Shown piece by piece: positions 1-9,695 of a DNA stretch of 40,105 nt (position 1 is its first letter; every line of letters starts with the position of its first letter). The stretch is from Polyangium sp. 6x1. GTDB taxonomy: Bacteria; Myxococcota_A; Polyangia; Polyangiales; Polyangiaceae. A model generated the notes under the pieces. The model saw nothing but the letters and a program-made list of their open reading frames with translations, searched no databases and was not told the origin of the DNA. The DNA lies in assembly GCF_029946515.1 (NCBI RefSeq), contig NZ_JARZHH010000089.1:1-40105 (forward strand), read 5' to 3'. The position numbers and the translations under genes were made by a program.

Positions 1-2642
1 GAGGCGCCGCCGGCAATGGGGGCTCGGGCGGCGTCGCGGGCGCGGGCGGCATCGGGGGCCAGGGCGGCTCCGGCGGCGTCGCGGGGCAGGGCGGCCAGGG
101 CGGCGCGGGGGGCCAGGGCGGCGGCGCGGCGTGCAACGATGGGGACACGAAGCCGTGTTATTCGGGCGATCCCACGACGCAGGGCATCGGCGAATGCAAG
201 GGCGGCTCTGCCGCGTGCGTGAATGGCCAGTGGGACACGACCTGCGCCGGCGAGGTTTTGCCGAGCGGCGCGCCCGAGGTCTGTGACGGCAAGGACGAGG
301 ATTGCAACGGCCAGGTCGACGACGCCATCCCGCAGGTCACCTGCGGAAAGGGCACGTGCTCCGTCACGGTCGCGGGCTGCGAGAACGGCATCGTCCCCGA
401 TTGCATCCCGCTGCCGCCCGCGACCGCCGAGACCTGCGACGGCACCGACGACGATTGCGACGGCACCATCGACGAGGGATGTACCTGCCTCGACGGCGCA
501 GTGCAGCCCTGCTACTCCGGCGGCGCCGGGACGGCGGGCGTCGGCGCGTGCAAGGAAGGCTCGCAGACCTGCGTGGGCGGCAAGTGGAGCGCCTGCGAAG
601 GCGAGGTCGTCCCCGCCGACGAGACCTGCGACGGCGCGGACAACGATTGCGACGGTCAGACCGACGAGAACCTCGGCCAGACCACCTGCGGCGCCGGCGC
701 CTGCGTCGTCACGAGCCCGAACTGCGTGAACGGCGTGCCCAAGCAATGCACCCCGCTGCCCGGCCAGCCCGAGCAGTGCAATGGCGTCGACGACGATTGC
801 AACCTGCTCATCGACGACAACCTCGGCACCGTCACGTGCGGCCTCGGCGCTTGCCAGGTCACGGTCGCCGCGTGCGTCGGCGGGCAACCCAAGATGTGCG
901 TCCCCAAGCAGCCGCAGGCCGAGACCTGCGACGGCCTCGACAACGATTGCGACGGCGCCGTCGACGACGGCAACCCCGGCGGCGGCGTCGCCTGCACCAC
1001 GCCCCTGCCGGGCGTCTGCGCCCCCGGCACGATCACCTGCACCTCCGGCACGCTCCAGTGCGCGCCGAACGTGCAGCCCTCGGCCGAGAGCTGCAACGGC
1101 CTCGACGACAACTGCAATGGCCAGGTGGACGAGAACAACCCGGGCGGCGGTTCGGCCTGCCAAACCGGTCAGCTCGGCATCTGCGCCACGGGCACCTCGT
1201 CCTGCCAGAACGGCCAGATCAAGTGCACGTCGATCGTCCAGCCCTCGGTCGAGATCTGCGACGGCCTCGACAACAACTGCAATGGCGCCACCGACGAGTC
1301 GAACCCCGGCGGCGGCGGCGCGTGCGTCACCGGCCAGCAGGGCGTCTGCGCCACGGGCGCGCTGCAATGCCAGAACGGCACGCTCTCGTGCGTGCAGACC
1401 ACGCAGCCCTCGGTCGAGCTCTGCGACAACAAGGACAACGACTGCGACGGCCAGCTCGACGAGGGCAACCCCGGCGGCGGCGGCGCCTGCAGCGTGCCCG
1501 GCAAGCAAGGCGTCTGCGCCCCCGGCACGTTCCAGTGCCAGAGCGGCGCGCTCAACTGCGTCCAGACGACCCAGCCCTCGGCGGAGACGTGCGACGGCAA
1601 GGACAACGATTGCGACGGTCAGGTCGACGAGGGCAACCCCGGCGGCGGCGGCGCGTGCGCCACGGGCCAGCCCGGCCTCTGCGGCACGGGCACGCAGACG
1701 TGCAGCAATGGCACGATCGTCTGCACGCCGACGGTGACGCCCTCGCCCGAGGTCTGCGACGGCAAGGACAACGATTGCGACGGCGCCACGGACGAATCGA
1801 ACCCCGGCGGCGGCGGCGCGTGCGTCACGGGCCAGCCGGGCGTCTGCTCCGCCGGCGTCACGCAATGCACCTCGGGCGCGCTCGCCTGCACGCCCACGGT
1901 GTCGCCCTCGGCCGAGACCTGCGACAACAAGGACAACGATTGCGACGGTCTCACGGACGAGAACAACCCGGGCGGCGGCGTGGCCTGCACGACGGGCCAG
2001 CCCGGCGTCTGCTCGGCCGGCACCACGCAATGCGCCGGCGGCTCGCTGCTCTGCAACCCGACCGTCTCCCCGACGGCCGAGATCTGCGACAACAAGGACA
2101 ACGATTGCAACGGCCAGGTCGACAACGGCAACCCCGGCGGCGGCGCGGCCTGCACCGTCACCGGCAAGCTCGGGGAATGCGCCAAGGGCACGACGGCCTG
2201 CACGGCGGGCACGCTCGGCTGCACGCAGACGATTTTCCCGGCGACCGAGGTCTGCGGCGACGCGAAGGACAACGACTGCAACGGCACGGTCGACAATGGC
2301 TGCGCCCCGACGTGCGCGCACAGCAAGTGCACGGCAGGTGTCGCGCTCACGAGCGGCTGCAACAACGACACCTGCATCGCGACGGTCTGCGTGCAGGACC
2401 CCTACTGCTGCGGCGCGGGCGGCGGTACCTGGGACATCACGTGCACGGCCGAGGTCGACTACTACTGCGGCGACACCTCCTGCTGCGCGCACGACGTGTG
2501 CGAGATCGGCGGCCCGCTCACGACGAGCTGCAACACGTGCGTGGCGACGGTCTGCGCCCAGGATTCCTTCTGCTGCAGCACCGGATGGGACTCTCAGTGC
2601 TTGTCCGAGGCCGAGAGCCTCTGCGTCCTCACCTGCCCCTGA
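1..2642 (+). CDS. Secreted MopE-type repeat protein, 5' end outside window
   Basis: The frame is open from the left edge (first full codon at base 3) to the TGA at 2640, so the true start lies outside; the GTG at 219 is internal. The visible protein begins with about 40 residues of Gly-Gly-x linker, then carries 13 copies of a motif of the form ETCDGKDNDCDGQVDE, resembling the Asp/Cys motif of the Cu-binding MopE family. Copies from the middle onward are joined by a spacer starting NPGGG and containing paired cysteines. The last 110 residues hold two copies of a different Cys-rich unit (CxxCVATVCxQDxxCC then a WD). Myxobacterial proteins of this build are usually lipoproteins or surface proteins; metal binding through the Asp-rich loops is plausible but not shown. 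The gene ends in a strong hairpin shared with the convergent ettA. Confidence 0.85.
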   Translation, partial: GAAGNGGSGGVAGAGGIGGQGGSGGVAGQGGQGGAGGQGGGAACNDGDTKPCYSGDPTTQGIGECKGGSAACVNGQWDTTCAGEVLPSGAPEVCDGKDEDCNGQVDDAIPQVTCGKGTCSVTVAGCENGIVPDCIPLPPATAETCDGTDDDCDGTIDEGCTCLDGAVQPCYSGGAGTAGVGACKEGSQTCVGGKWSACEGEVVPADETCDGADNDCDGQTDENLGQTTCGAGACVVTSPNCVNGVPKQCTPLPGQPEQCNGVDDDCNLLIDDNLGTVTCGLGACQVTVAACVGGQPKMCVPKQPQAETCDGLDNDCDGAVDDGNPGGGVACTTPLPGVCAPGTITCTSGTLQCAPNVQPSAESCNGLDDNCNGQVDENNPGGGSACQTGQLGICATGTSSCQNGQIKCTSIVQPSVEICDGLDNNCNGATDESNPGGGGACVTGQQGVCATGALQCQNGTLSCVQTTQPSVELCDNKDNDCDGQLDEGNPGGGGACSVPGKQGVCAPGTFQCQSGALNCVQTTQPSAETCDGKDNDCDGQVDEGNPGGGGACATGQPGLCGTGTQTCSNGTIVCTPTVTPSPEVCDGKDNDCDGATDESNPGGGGACVTGQPGVCSAGVTQCTSGALACTPTVSPSAETCDNKDNDCDGLTDENNPGGGVACTTGQPGVCSAGTTQCAGGSLLCNPTVSPTAEICDNKDNDCNGQVDNGNPGGGAACTVTGKLGECAKGTTACTAGTLGCTQTIFPATEVCGDAKDNDCNGTVDNGCAPTCAHSKCTAGVALTSGCNNDTCIATVCVQDPYCCGAGGGTWDITCTAEVDYYCGDTSCCAHDVCEIGGPLTTSCNTCVATVCAQDSFCCSTGWDSQCLSEAESLCVLTCP
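276..2302 (+). repeat. Thirteen in-frame MopE motif repeats
   Basis: Thirteen degenerate coding repeats have the core GACGGC-AAGGAC-AACGAT-TGCGACGGC. The unit is about 48 codons early in the gene and 55-57 codons once the NPGGG spacer appears. The copies differ at synonymous positions, so this is an old protein repeat and not a recent tandem expansion. Near-identical stretches shared by neighbouring units could still allow slippage or gene conversion. Confidence 0.85.
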
Positions 2643-2653
2643 CGTGATCCCGT

Positions 2654-2700
2654 AAAAGAAAACGCCCCCGATCCTGCAGGATTCGGGGGCGTTTTTCTTT
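2654..2700. terminator. Bidirectional intrinsic terminator
   Basis: The left arm AACGCCCCCGATCC (2661-2674), a TGCA loop and the right arm GGATTCGGGGGCGTT (2679-2693) pair with a single one-base bulge. An A-rich run lies on the left and TTTTTCTTT on the right, so the hairpin can end transcription from both the repeat protein (+) and ettA (-). Confidence 0.9.
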
Positions 2701-2717
2701 GGTGCTCGAACGAAACC

Positions 2718-4397
<1,680 letters not shown>

Positions 4398-4451
4398 GTT
4401 TCTCTTACCGCTCTCGCGAGTTGATGATGGGGGGAGGCGAAGGGGAGGCGA

Positions 4452-4479
4452 AGGATACTGAAAGCCGACGATTCGTCAC
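4452..4479 (-). promoter_or_regulatory. Possible ettA promoter
   Basis: On the minus strand a GTGACG (4474-4479) and a TATCCT (4452-4457) are separated by 16 bases, about 55 bases before the ettA GTG. The match to the sigma-70 consensus is moderate. A short tandem GGGAGGCGAA lies just downstream in the leader. Confidence 0.25.
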
Positions 4480-4506
4480 GCCCGACGTGCGGGTTGTCCC
4501 GTGACT

Positions 4507-6135
4507 TCAGGCCTTCCCGAAAACCTTGCCGACGAGCGACAGGTCTTTCTTGCCAAGCTCGCCCGTCACGACGAGCACCAAGAGATACAGCGCGCCGGTC
4601 ACGAGGCCCTCGGCGAGCACGCCGAGCTTGCCGAGCCAAGGCAGATGCATCCCCACGGCCACCGTCACCGCCGTGGCCACGAGCACCCGCACGAGCGAGA
4701 GCGGCGCGACGAACGCGCCCGCCTCGCGGCGCAGCGCGACCGCCGCCACGATGGCCACGAGGCCGAGGGCGATCGACGTCGAGATCGCCGTCCCGAGCAG
4801 CATCGACGGGCCGAACGAGAGGCGCGGCGTCACCACCACGCACCCGAGCGCCACGAGGCAAACCGCGAGCGCGTTGAACGTCGCGCTCACCCGCTCCCGC
4901 CCGAGCCCCGTCAGCGCCGCCGAGCTGATCCCGAGGATCGCGAACGATCCCATCCCGAGCGCGAGCACGCGGAGCACCGGCCCGCCGTGCTCCGAGATCG
5001 CGCTCGACTTGTAGGCGAAGCGCAGCACGTGCGGCGCCAGCGCCGAGATCGTCCCCGAGACCGCGCCCGTCACCACGAGCGCGATGCGCACGCCGGCCCG
5101 CGTGTACTCGGCGACGAGCGGCTCGTTCTTCTCGGCGCGGGCCTTCGCGAGCATCGGGAACAGCACGAAGCTCACGGACATGAGGAGCTGGTAGGGCAGG
5201 AACGAGAAGAGCTGCACGCCGCGGTAGATCCCGAGCAGATCGTCGGACGCGGAGGCGGCGAGCCCGAGCCGGCTCGCCTCGCGCCCGACGAAGCGGCTGA
5301 GCAGGAGGAAATCGGTCTGGAGCAGGAGGTTCAGCGCGATCTGACCGAGCGCGAGCGGGCCGAGGAAGCCGAGGTAGTCGCGCGCGCTCGGCCCTCCGGC
5401 GCCCGAGCGGCCCACGCCCGAGCGGGTGAGCGCGATCGGCACGATGAGCGCGGCGGCGGAGACGAACCCGAGCGTCGCGCCAAGCGTCCCGCTCCCGCCG
5501 AGCCGGAGCAGCACGAAGGACCCGACGCCCATGCCCATCGTGCGGAGCAGCCCGTAGCCCACGTCGAGCCCGGCCTGGTCGAGGAAGCGCTTGCGCCCGT
5601 TCAGCGAGCCCACGAGCGGCGCGTAGATGCCGTAGAGCAGCACCACGGCGGCGACAAAGCGCAGCGGCGTCGCGACGTGCGGGGCGCCGACCTCCGCCGC
5701 GATCGTCCCTGCGGCGAGCGCGAAGCCGAGCGAGAGCACGACCGCGAGCACCACGTGGACGCGCAGCGTGCGCGCGAACGCCGCGTCCACATCCCCCTCT
5801 TGGGCCGTCGAGACCGCGCGGGACACGCCCTGGATCGCGGTCGCGACGACGACGTTGTTCAGCACGCCGACGATCGCGAGCACGCGCGAGATTTGCCCGT
5901 AGCCCGCTTGCCCGAGCAGCCGTTCGAGGAGGAGCTGCTGGACGAAGCCGAAGATGATGAACGACACCTTCGCGAAGGCGATGGCGAGCCCGCCGCGCCC
6001 GGCGGTGCGCGCGGCGCTCGGCGTCGGGGTCGCGGGGGCCGCTCCGCTCGCGGCAGGCGCGGGGACGTTCGTCGCGGGGGCGGGCGCGGCGTCTTGCACG
6101 GCCGGCTTCTTCGCAGAACGCGCGGTGGAGAGCAA
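4507..6135 (-). CDS. Oligosaccharide flippase family membrane protein (Wzx/MATE-like)
   Basis: The product is about 540 residues and very hydrophobic, with around 12 to 14 predicted helices and short charged loops such as NGRKRFLDQAG. This is the layout of the polysaccharide-exporter (Wzx, PST) branch of the MOP superfamily, which moves lipid-linked sugars across the inner membrane. The first 45 residues form an Ala/Pro-rich cytosolic tail, followed by the first helix pair around AIAFAKVSFIIFGFVQQ and a family-like LGQAGYGQISRVLAIVG. No ATG exists near the 5' end: the listed start is a TTG at 6135 and a GTG 12 codons inside is an alternative, so the N-terminus is uncertain. No glycosyltransferases lie nearby, so the substrate cannot be inferred. 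Confidence 0.8.
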   Translation of the reverse strand: MLSTARSAKKPAVQDAAPAPATNVPAPAASGAAPATPTPSAARTAGRGGLAIAFAKVSFIIFGFVQQLLLERLLGQAGYGQISRVLAIVGVLNNVVVATAIQGVSRAVSTAQEGDVDAAFARTLRVHVVLAVVLSLGFALAAGTIAAEVGAPHVATPLRFVAAVVLLYGIYAPLVGSLNGRKRFLDQAGLDVGYGLLRTMGMGVGSFVLLRLGGSGTLGATLGFVSAAALIVPIALTRSGVGRSGAGGPSARDYLGFLGPLALGQIALNLLLQTDFLLLSRFVGREASRLGLAASASDDLLGIYRGVQLFSFLPYQLLMSVSFVLFPMLAKARAEKNEPLVAEYTRAGVRIALVVTGAVSGTISALAPHVLRFAYKSSAISEHGGPVLRVLALGMGSFAILGISSAALTGLGRERVSATFNALAVCLVALGCVVVTPRLSFGPSMLLGTAISTSIALGLVAIVAAVALRREAGAFVAPLSLVRVLVATAVTVAVGMHLPWLGKLGVLAEGLVTGALYLLVLVVTGELGKKDLSLVGKVFGKA

Positions 6136-6187
6136 CCGCTCGTTGCCCTGGCGGGAGGCGTGCTTCGCGGGTCCTCGAAAAAAGTTC

Positions 6188-6215
6188 TTGACGGGCGAAG
6201 CTCCGCGGGTATCCT
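6188..6215 (+). promoter_or_regulatory. Promoter of tRNA-Asn
   Basis: TTGACG (6188-6193) and TATCCT (6210-6215) are spaced by 16 bases. Transcription would start near 6222, about 15 bases before the mature tRNA 5' end. Confidence 0.5.
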
Positions 6216-6236
6216 CGCGGTCCGTTTCGACGCCAT

Positions 6237-6312
6237 TCCAGCTTAGCTCAGTCGGTAGAGCAGGCGGCTGTTAACCGCCGGGTCGCTGGTTCGAGTCCAG
6301 CAGCTGGAGCCA
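6237..6312 (+). tRNA. tRNA-Asn (GTT anticodon)
   Basis: The acceptor stem pairs TCCAGCT (6237-6243) with AGCTGGA (6302-6308), followed by discriminator G and an encoded CCA. The anticodon stem GGCGG/CCGCC encloses CTGTTAA, giving anticodon GTT at 6270-6272. The D-loop (AGCTCAGTCGGTAGAGC) and T-loop (GGTTCGAGTCC) are canonical. The length is 76 bases. No second copy of its 3' end was seen downstream, so there is no sign of an integrated element. Confidence 0.97.
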
Positions 6313-6348
6313 ATTTTTCCTCAATCTTGCTCCTCGCGAGAGCAAGGA

Positions 6349-6390
6349 ACAAAGCCCCCACGGCACACGCCCTGGGGGCTTTGTTTTTTC
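6349..6390 (+). terminator. Intrinsic terminator after tRNA-Asn
   Basis: Perfect 12-base arms ACAAAGCCCCCA (6349-6360) and TGGGGGCTTTGT (6373-6384) with a 12-base loop are followed by TTTTT. It lies about 37 bases beyond the tRNA. Confidence 0.92.
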
Positions 6391-6391
6391 T

Positions 6392-6796
6392 GCGCTCGAG
6401 GACCGGCCCGCCGACGCCGGCCACTCCCGCGACGCTCGACACGGACGCGCGTGGCGCGGCTCGTACTTCGACGGGGGCAACGAGGAGCACCACCACGACG
6501 GGCTCGCCCTCGTCACCGCCGCCGACGTCCTTCGAGCTCGGGACGCGGACGTGCCGTCGCTCGGGACGGCATCTCCGCGGACGAGCATAACGCCGGCCAT
6601 CCACCTGCCCGGAGGGAATGCCTCATGGGATGTGATGGGCGTTGGCCTCCTTCGTGCTGACACGCTTCGAAGGCATGCCGTCGATCGGGTGCCATCAAGA
6701 CGATCACGAAAGAAATATGGACTCCGGATTATGGATCGTCTCGAGGAGCGGGGTTACATCAAGGGGGCATTGCACCACGACATCAACAATCTCTGA
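6392..6796 (+). pseudogene. Open frame without a credible start, possible gene remnant
   Basis: This is the 420-base stretch between the tRNA terminator and the first dehydrogenase. The frame beginning at 6392 is open to the TGA at 6794. From 6392 to about 6570 third codon positions are almost all G or C and second positions are AT-richer, which is the usual coding pattern here. The encoded text includes YFDGGNEEHHHDGLALVTA and later DRLEERGYIKG. After about 6690 the composition becomes AT-richer. No ATG with a ribosome binding site is present and the frame opens directly out of the terminator; a GTG at 6551 is the only possible start. I do not recognise the product. It may be the tail of a decayed gene or an unrelated small ORF. 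The promoter for the next gene must also lie here, but no clear one was found. Confidence 0.3.
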
Positions 6797-6810
6797 AGCG
6801 GAGTCTGACC

Positions 6811-7554
6811 ATGAAAACGGTTCTCATCACGGGTTGCTCCTCTGGATACGGCCTCGAAACGGCCCGCTACTTCCACGCGCAAGGATGGAGGGTCATCGCC
6901 ACCATGCGAAAGCCGCGCGAAGACGTTCTGCCGCGCTCGGAACGGCTCCGGATCCTGGCCCTCGACGTCACGAACGCCGCGAGCATCGCGGGCGCGATCG
7001 AGGCGAGCGGGCCGATCGACGTGCTCGTCAACAACGCGGGCGTCGGTGCCATCGGCGCGTTCGAGGCGATGCCGATGTCCATCGCGCGGGAGATGTTCGA
7101 GACCAATACCCTCGGCACAATGGCGATGACGCAGGCCGTGTTGCCTCAATTTCGCCAGCGGAAATCGGGCGTGGTGGTGAACGTCACGTCGAGCGTGACG
7201 CTCGCGCCAATGCCATTGGCCGCTGCGTACACCGCGACCAAGATGGCCATCGAAGGCTTCACCGCGTCGCTCGCGCTGGAGCTCGAAGCCCTGAACGTGC
7301 GCGTCAAGCTGGTGGAGCCTGGCTACTGCCCGACGACGGCCTTCACGCACAACGCGGGGCCGCGCATGGAAGGAAACATTCCGGAGGCGTACGCGCCCTT
7401 CGCGCAGCGGGTCCTCGGTGCGTTCGCGCAGCAATCGCTCGTGACGAAAGAGTCCGACGTCGCCGAGGTCGTGTACCGCGCCGCGAACGACACGTCGGGG
7501 CAGCTCCGATTCCCCGCCGGGCCTGACGCCGTGGCGCTGGCGTCGTCGAAATGA
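6811..7554 (+). CDS. SDR family oxidoreductase
   Basis: A classical short-chain dehydrogenase/reductase of 247 residues using NAD(P)(H). The cofactor loop TGCSSGYG is at 7-14, NNAG at 74-77, the catalytic serine at 127 or 128, and YTATK (Tyr140, Lys144) completes the active site. ATMRKP after the second strand, with basic residues, favours NADP(H). The start has a GGAG about 9 bases upstream. It lies 61 bases before an esterase gene on the same strand, and an AraC/cupin regulator converges on the pair, an arrangement often seen for small inducible detoxification cassettes. The substrate cannot be read from the sequence. Confidence 0.9.
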   Translation: MKTVLITGCSSGYGLETARYFHAQGWRVIATMRKPREDVLPRSERLRILALDVTNAASIAGAIEASGPIDVLVNNAGVGAIGAFEAMPMSIAREMFETNTLGTMAMTQAVLPQFRQRKSGVVVNVTSSVTLAPMPLAAAYTATKMAIEGFTASLALELEALNVRVKLVEPGYCPTTAFTHNAGPRMEGNIPEAYAPFAQRVLGAFAQQSLVTKESDVAEVVYRAANDTSGQLRFPAGPDAVALASSK

Positions 7555-7615
7555 GCGTCGCCGAGCATCGAGCGCTCACGCCGGACCCGTCGCAAAGGAA
7601 GGAACTCGTACGGCC

Positions 7616-8554
7616 ATGAACACCCTCCACCTCGTCGATCCCGCTGTCCGCGACTTCGTCGCATCGGCCGGCCTCTTCGACCCCGAGCGAGACCCGCTCG
7701 ACGTCTTTCGCAAGCAGTTGCTCGCGTCGTACGCGCAGATCGCTCCGGCGATGCCGGACGCCCGAGAGGAGCGCTGGATCCCCGGACCGCGTGAGGTTCG
7801 CGTGCTTCAGTACCGACCGCACGACGGGCCCCCGCCGTCGCGCGCCATCGTCTACGTGCACGGCGGCGGCTTCATCGCAGGTGCGGCGGAGATGACGGAC
7901 GCCATGTGCGTGAAGCTCGCGAACGAGCACCGCGCGCTCGTCGTGAGCGTCGATTATCGCCTCGCGCCGGAGAGCCCGTTCCCCGGTCCCGTCGAGGAAT
8001 GCTACGCCGCGCTCTCCTGGGTGATGAAGGAGGCGCCGTCTCTCGGGGTCGATCCCGCGCGCGTCCTCCTCATGGGGCACAGCGCGGGCGGAGGTCTCGC
8101 GGCGGCGACCGCGCTCCTGCATCGTGATCGGGGAGGAGCCCCGCTCGCCGGGCAGGTTCTCGTCTATCCCATGCTCGACACGCGGACGGGCACATCCGAC
8201 GCACCGGTCGACAATCCGACCACCGGCGAATTCGGATGGACCCGCGCGATCAACCGCTTCGCATGGCGCTCGATGCGCGGCGACGCGCCGATTCCGAGAG
8301 ATCGCGAAGGTCACTACTCGCCGTCGCTCGCGACCGATCTCACGAACTTGCCTCCGACATTCTTGGCCGTGGGCTCCGTGGATCTTTTTTTCGAGGAGGA
8401 CGTCGCGTACGCAATGCGCCTCTCGCGCGCAGGCGTGCCGGTCGAGCTCCACGTTTATCAGGGCGGCATCCACGGCTTCGACTTTTTCCCCGGAAACACG
8501 ACGGACCGCTACGCCGCGGAGCTCCGCGCCGCAATCGCGCGCCTGCTGGGGTGA
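7616..8554 (+). CDS. Alpha/beta hydrolase, HSL (GDXG) esterase family
   Basis: A cytosolic carboxylesterase of 312 residues. The oxyanion motif HGGG is at 82-85, the nucleophile Ser156 sits in GHSAGG, Asp256 in GSVDLFFEED, and His286 in GGIHGFDF. These are the complete catalytic set and spacing of the hormone-sensitive-lipase family. No signal peptide is seen. The start has GGAAGGAA about 10 bases upstream. It is probably co-transcribed with the upstream SDR gene, and its 3' end lies 12 bases from that of the convergent AraC gene. A reductase plus esterase pair would fit breakdown of an ester or lactone, but this is inference. Confidence 0.92.
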   Translation: MNTLHLVDPAVRDFVASAGLFDPERDPLDVFRKQLLASYAQIAPAMPDAREERWIPGPREVRVLQYRPHDGPPPSRAIVYVHGGGFIAGAAEMTDAMCVKLANEHRALVVSVDYRLAPESPFPGPVEECYAALSWVMKEAPSLGVDPARVLLMGHSAGGGLAAATALLHRDRGGAPLAGQVLVYPMLDTRTGTSDAPVDNPTTGEFGWTRAINRFAWRSMRGDAPIPRDREGHYSPSLATDLTNLPPTFLAVGSVDLFFEEDVAYAMRLSRAGVPVELHVYQGGIHGFDFFPGNTTDRYAAELRAAIARLLG

Positions 8555-8566
8555 TTGCATTCGGGC

Positions 8567-9523
8567 TCAGGCACGCATCGAGCGCGCGAACCCACTCGGC
8601 GGGCATCCGGCGTGGCGCGTGAACGCGGTGCTGAATGCGCTCGCGGACTGGTAGCCGATCATCTCGGCGACCTCCGTGAGCGGTGTGTGCTCGCGACGAA
8701 GGATGTCCTTTGCGATCGCGATGCGCCACTCGAGAAGGTACTCCATCGGCGGCATCCCGACCCTTCGCGTGAACCGCTCGGAGAACGCCGCGCGTGACAT
8801 GCCCGCCGTGCGCGCCAGGGCCGCGACGGTCCATTTGTGAGCCACATCTTCGTGCATGCTTCGAAGCGCACGCGCCAGTGCCGGGTCGGAGAGGCCTGCG
8901 AGCAGCCCTTTCTCTTGCGTCGCCGCTTCTGCCGGTCGGAAGCGCAGCGCCTCGACGAGGAGCACCTCGACGAGCCGCTCGAGGATCAAGCTTCGCCCCG
9001 GAAGACACGCGCCGGTCTCCTCGGCGATCAGCTCGACGATTCGACGCAGGCGCGTGGCCCCGGGTTCGTCGCGCCGAATGTGGATCATCGACGGCAAGAA
9101 ACGCATGACGAGCTGAGCATTCGTGCGATCGACGCGAAAGTATCCGCCGAGCTGCCGCATCGTCGGTGGGCCCGTTTTCGTGCCGTGTCGGAGCTCCGCG
9201 ACCGGTGTCGTGGGCTTGATGAGCGTCGGCTTCATCGCGAGATCGCTCGCCATCGTGAAGCCGGGCGTGGCTGGCAGCAGGACGAAGTCGCCCTCGTGGA
9301 GCTCGACGGCGCCGACTCCATCGACGTCGAGGAAGCACGACCCCTCGAGCATCAGGCAGAACCCCGGATCTTCGTGCGCGGCGTAGCGAACGCTCCAGCG
9401 TCCCGCGCCGCTGATCACCTTGGAGAGCACCGTCTGAGGACGAAGGAGCGCGATGACGGCTGCGAGCGGGTCTGACGTCTCCTGCCCCGGCGTGAGGGTC
9501 GAATCCGACGATCGCGAATGCAT
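8567..9523 (-). CDS. AraC family regulator with N-terminal cupin sensor
   Basis: A 318-residue regulator. The N-terminal half is a cupin-like ligand domain (around GFCLMLEGSCFLDVDG and LHEGDFVLLPATPG). The C-terminal 100 residues hold two helix-turn-helix units, WTVAALARTAGMSRAAF and LTEVAEMIGYQSASAF. The frame is open to 9655, but the extra 44 residues are Arg/Pro-rich and unlike the family, so the ATG at 9523 is chosen; a TAGGAT lies 11 bases ahead of it and could be the -10. Regulators of this cupin type often control a neighbouring dehydrogenase, here the convergent SDR-esterase pair. Confidence 0.88.
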   Translation of the reverse strand: MHSRSSDSTLTPGQETSDPLAAVIALLRPQTVLSKVISGAGRWSVRYAAHEDPGFCLMLEGSCFLDVDGVGAVELHEGDFVLLPATPGFTMASDLAMKPTLIKPTTPVAELRHGTKTGPPTMRQLGGYFRVDRTNAQLVMRFLPSMIHIRRDEPGATRLRRIVELIAEETGACLPGRSLILERLVEVLLVEALRFRPAEAATQEKGLLAGLSDPALARALRSMHEDVAHKWTVAALARTAGMSRAAFSERFTRRVGMPPMEYLLEWRIAIAKDILRREHTPLTEVAEMIGYQSASAFSTAFTRHAGCPPSGFARSMRA

Positions 9524-9659
9524 GAGGACGAGCCATCCTAGCTCGTCTCGCGCTCGGGCCCTACCTCGGGCGTCGGGGCCGAGGAAGCCGAGCGCCGCCG
9601 GAGGAGCGTGAGGCTCCTGCCCCCTGCTGCGCCGATCCCGGGCAGCACGATCCACGCGC

Positions 9660-9689
9660 TTGACAAACCGATAAGTGTCGGCTTATAAG
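9660..9689 (+). promoter_or_regulatory. arsR-family promoter with overlapping operator
   Basis: TTGACA (9660-9665) and TATAAG (9684-9689) are 18 bases apart (17 if read as TTATAA). The palindrome ATAAG-N6-CTTAT (9671-9686) lies between and into the -10, and ATAAGT is repeated directly at 9671 and 9685. The -10 ends 6 bases before the ATG at 9696, so the message is probably leaderless, and the regulator bound here would block its own promoter. Confidence 0.65.
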
Positions 9690-9695
9690 TTCGTC

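Noticed and set aside
276-2302. CRISPR-like or non-coding tandem repeat
   Set aside because: The repeats keep one reading frame, vary at synonymous sites and have unit lengths in multiples of three, so they are protein repeats.
302-2647. Long Arg-rich open frame overlapping the MopE-repeat gene
   Set aside because: It is a +1 shadow of the repeat gene: composition is dominated by Arg and the repeat period is that of the real frame, which has the MopE motifs.
4501-6246. Long plus-strand frame opposite the flippase gene
   Set aside because: It is rich in Arg, His, Glu and Asp and has no domain; the minus strand encodes a clear multi-helix membrane protein.
6237-6810. Integrative element at tRNA-Asn
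   Set aside because: No integrase and no duplicate of the tRNA 3' end were seen; the downstream genes are ordinary chromosomal families.
8567-9655. Long form of the AraC regulator starting at 9655
   Set aside because: The extra 44 residues are Arg/Pro-rich and lie in the region before the ArsR promoter; the cupin domain starts after the ATG at 9523.
9675-9695. GTG start at 9675 for the ArsR gene
   Set aside because: The codon lies between the -35 and -10 hexamers, so it would not be transcribed from the promoter seen; the ATG at 9696 also fits the family length.
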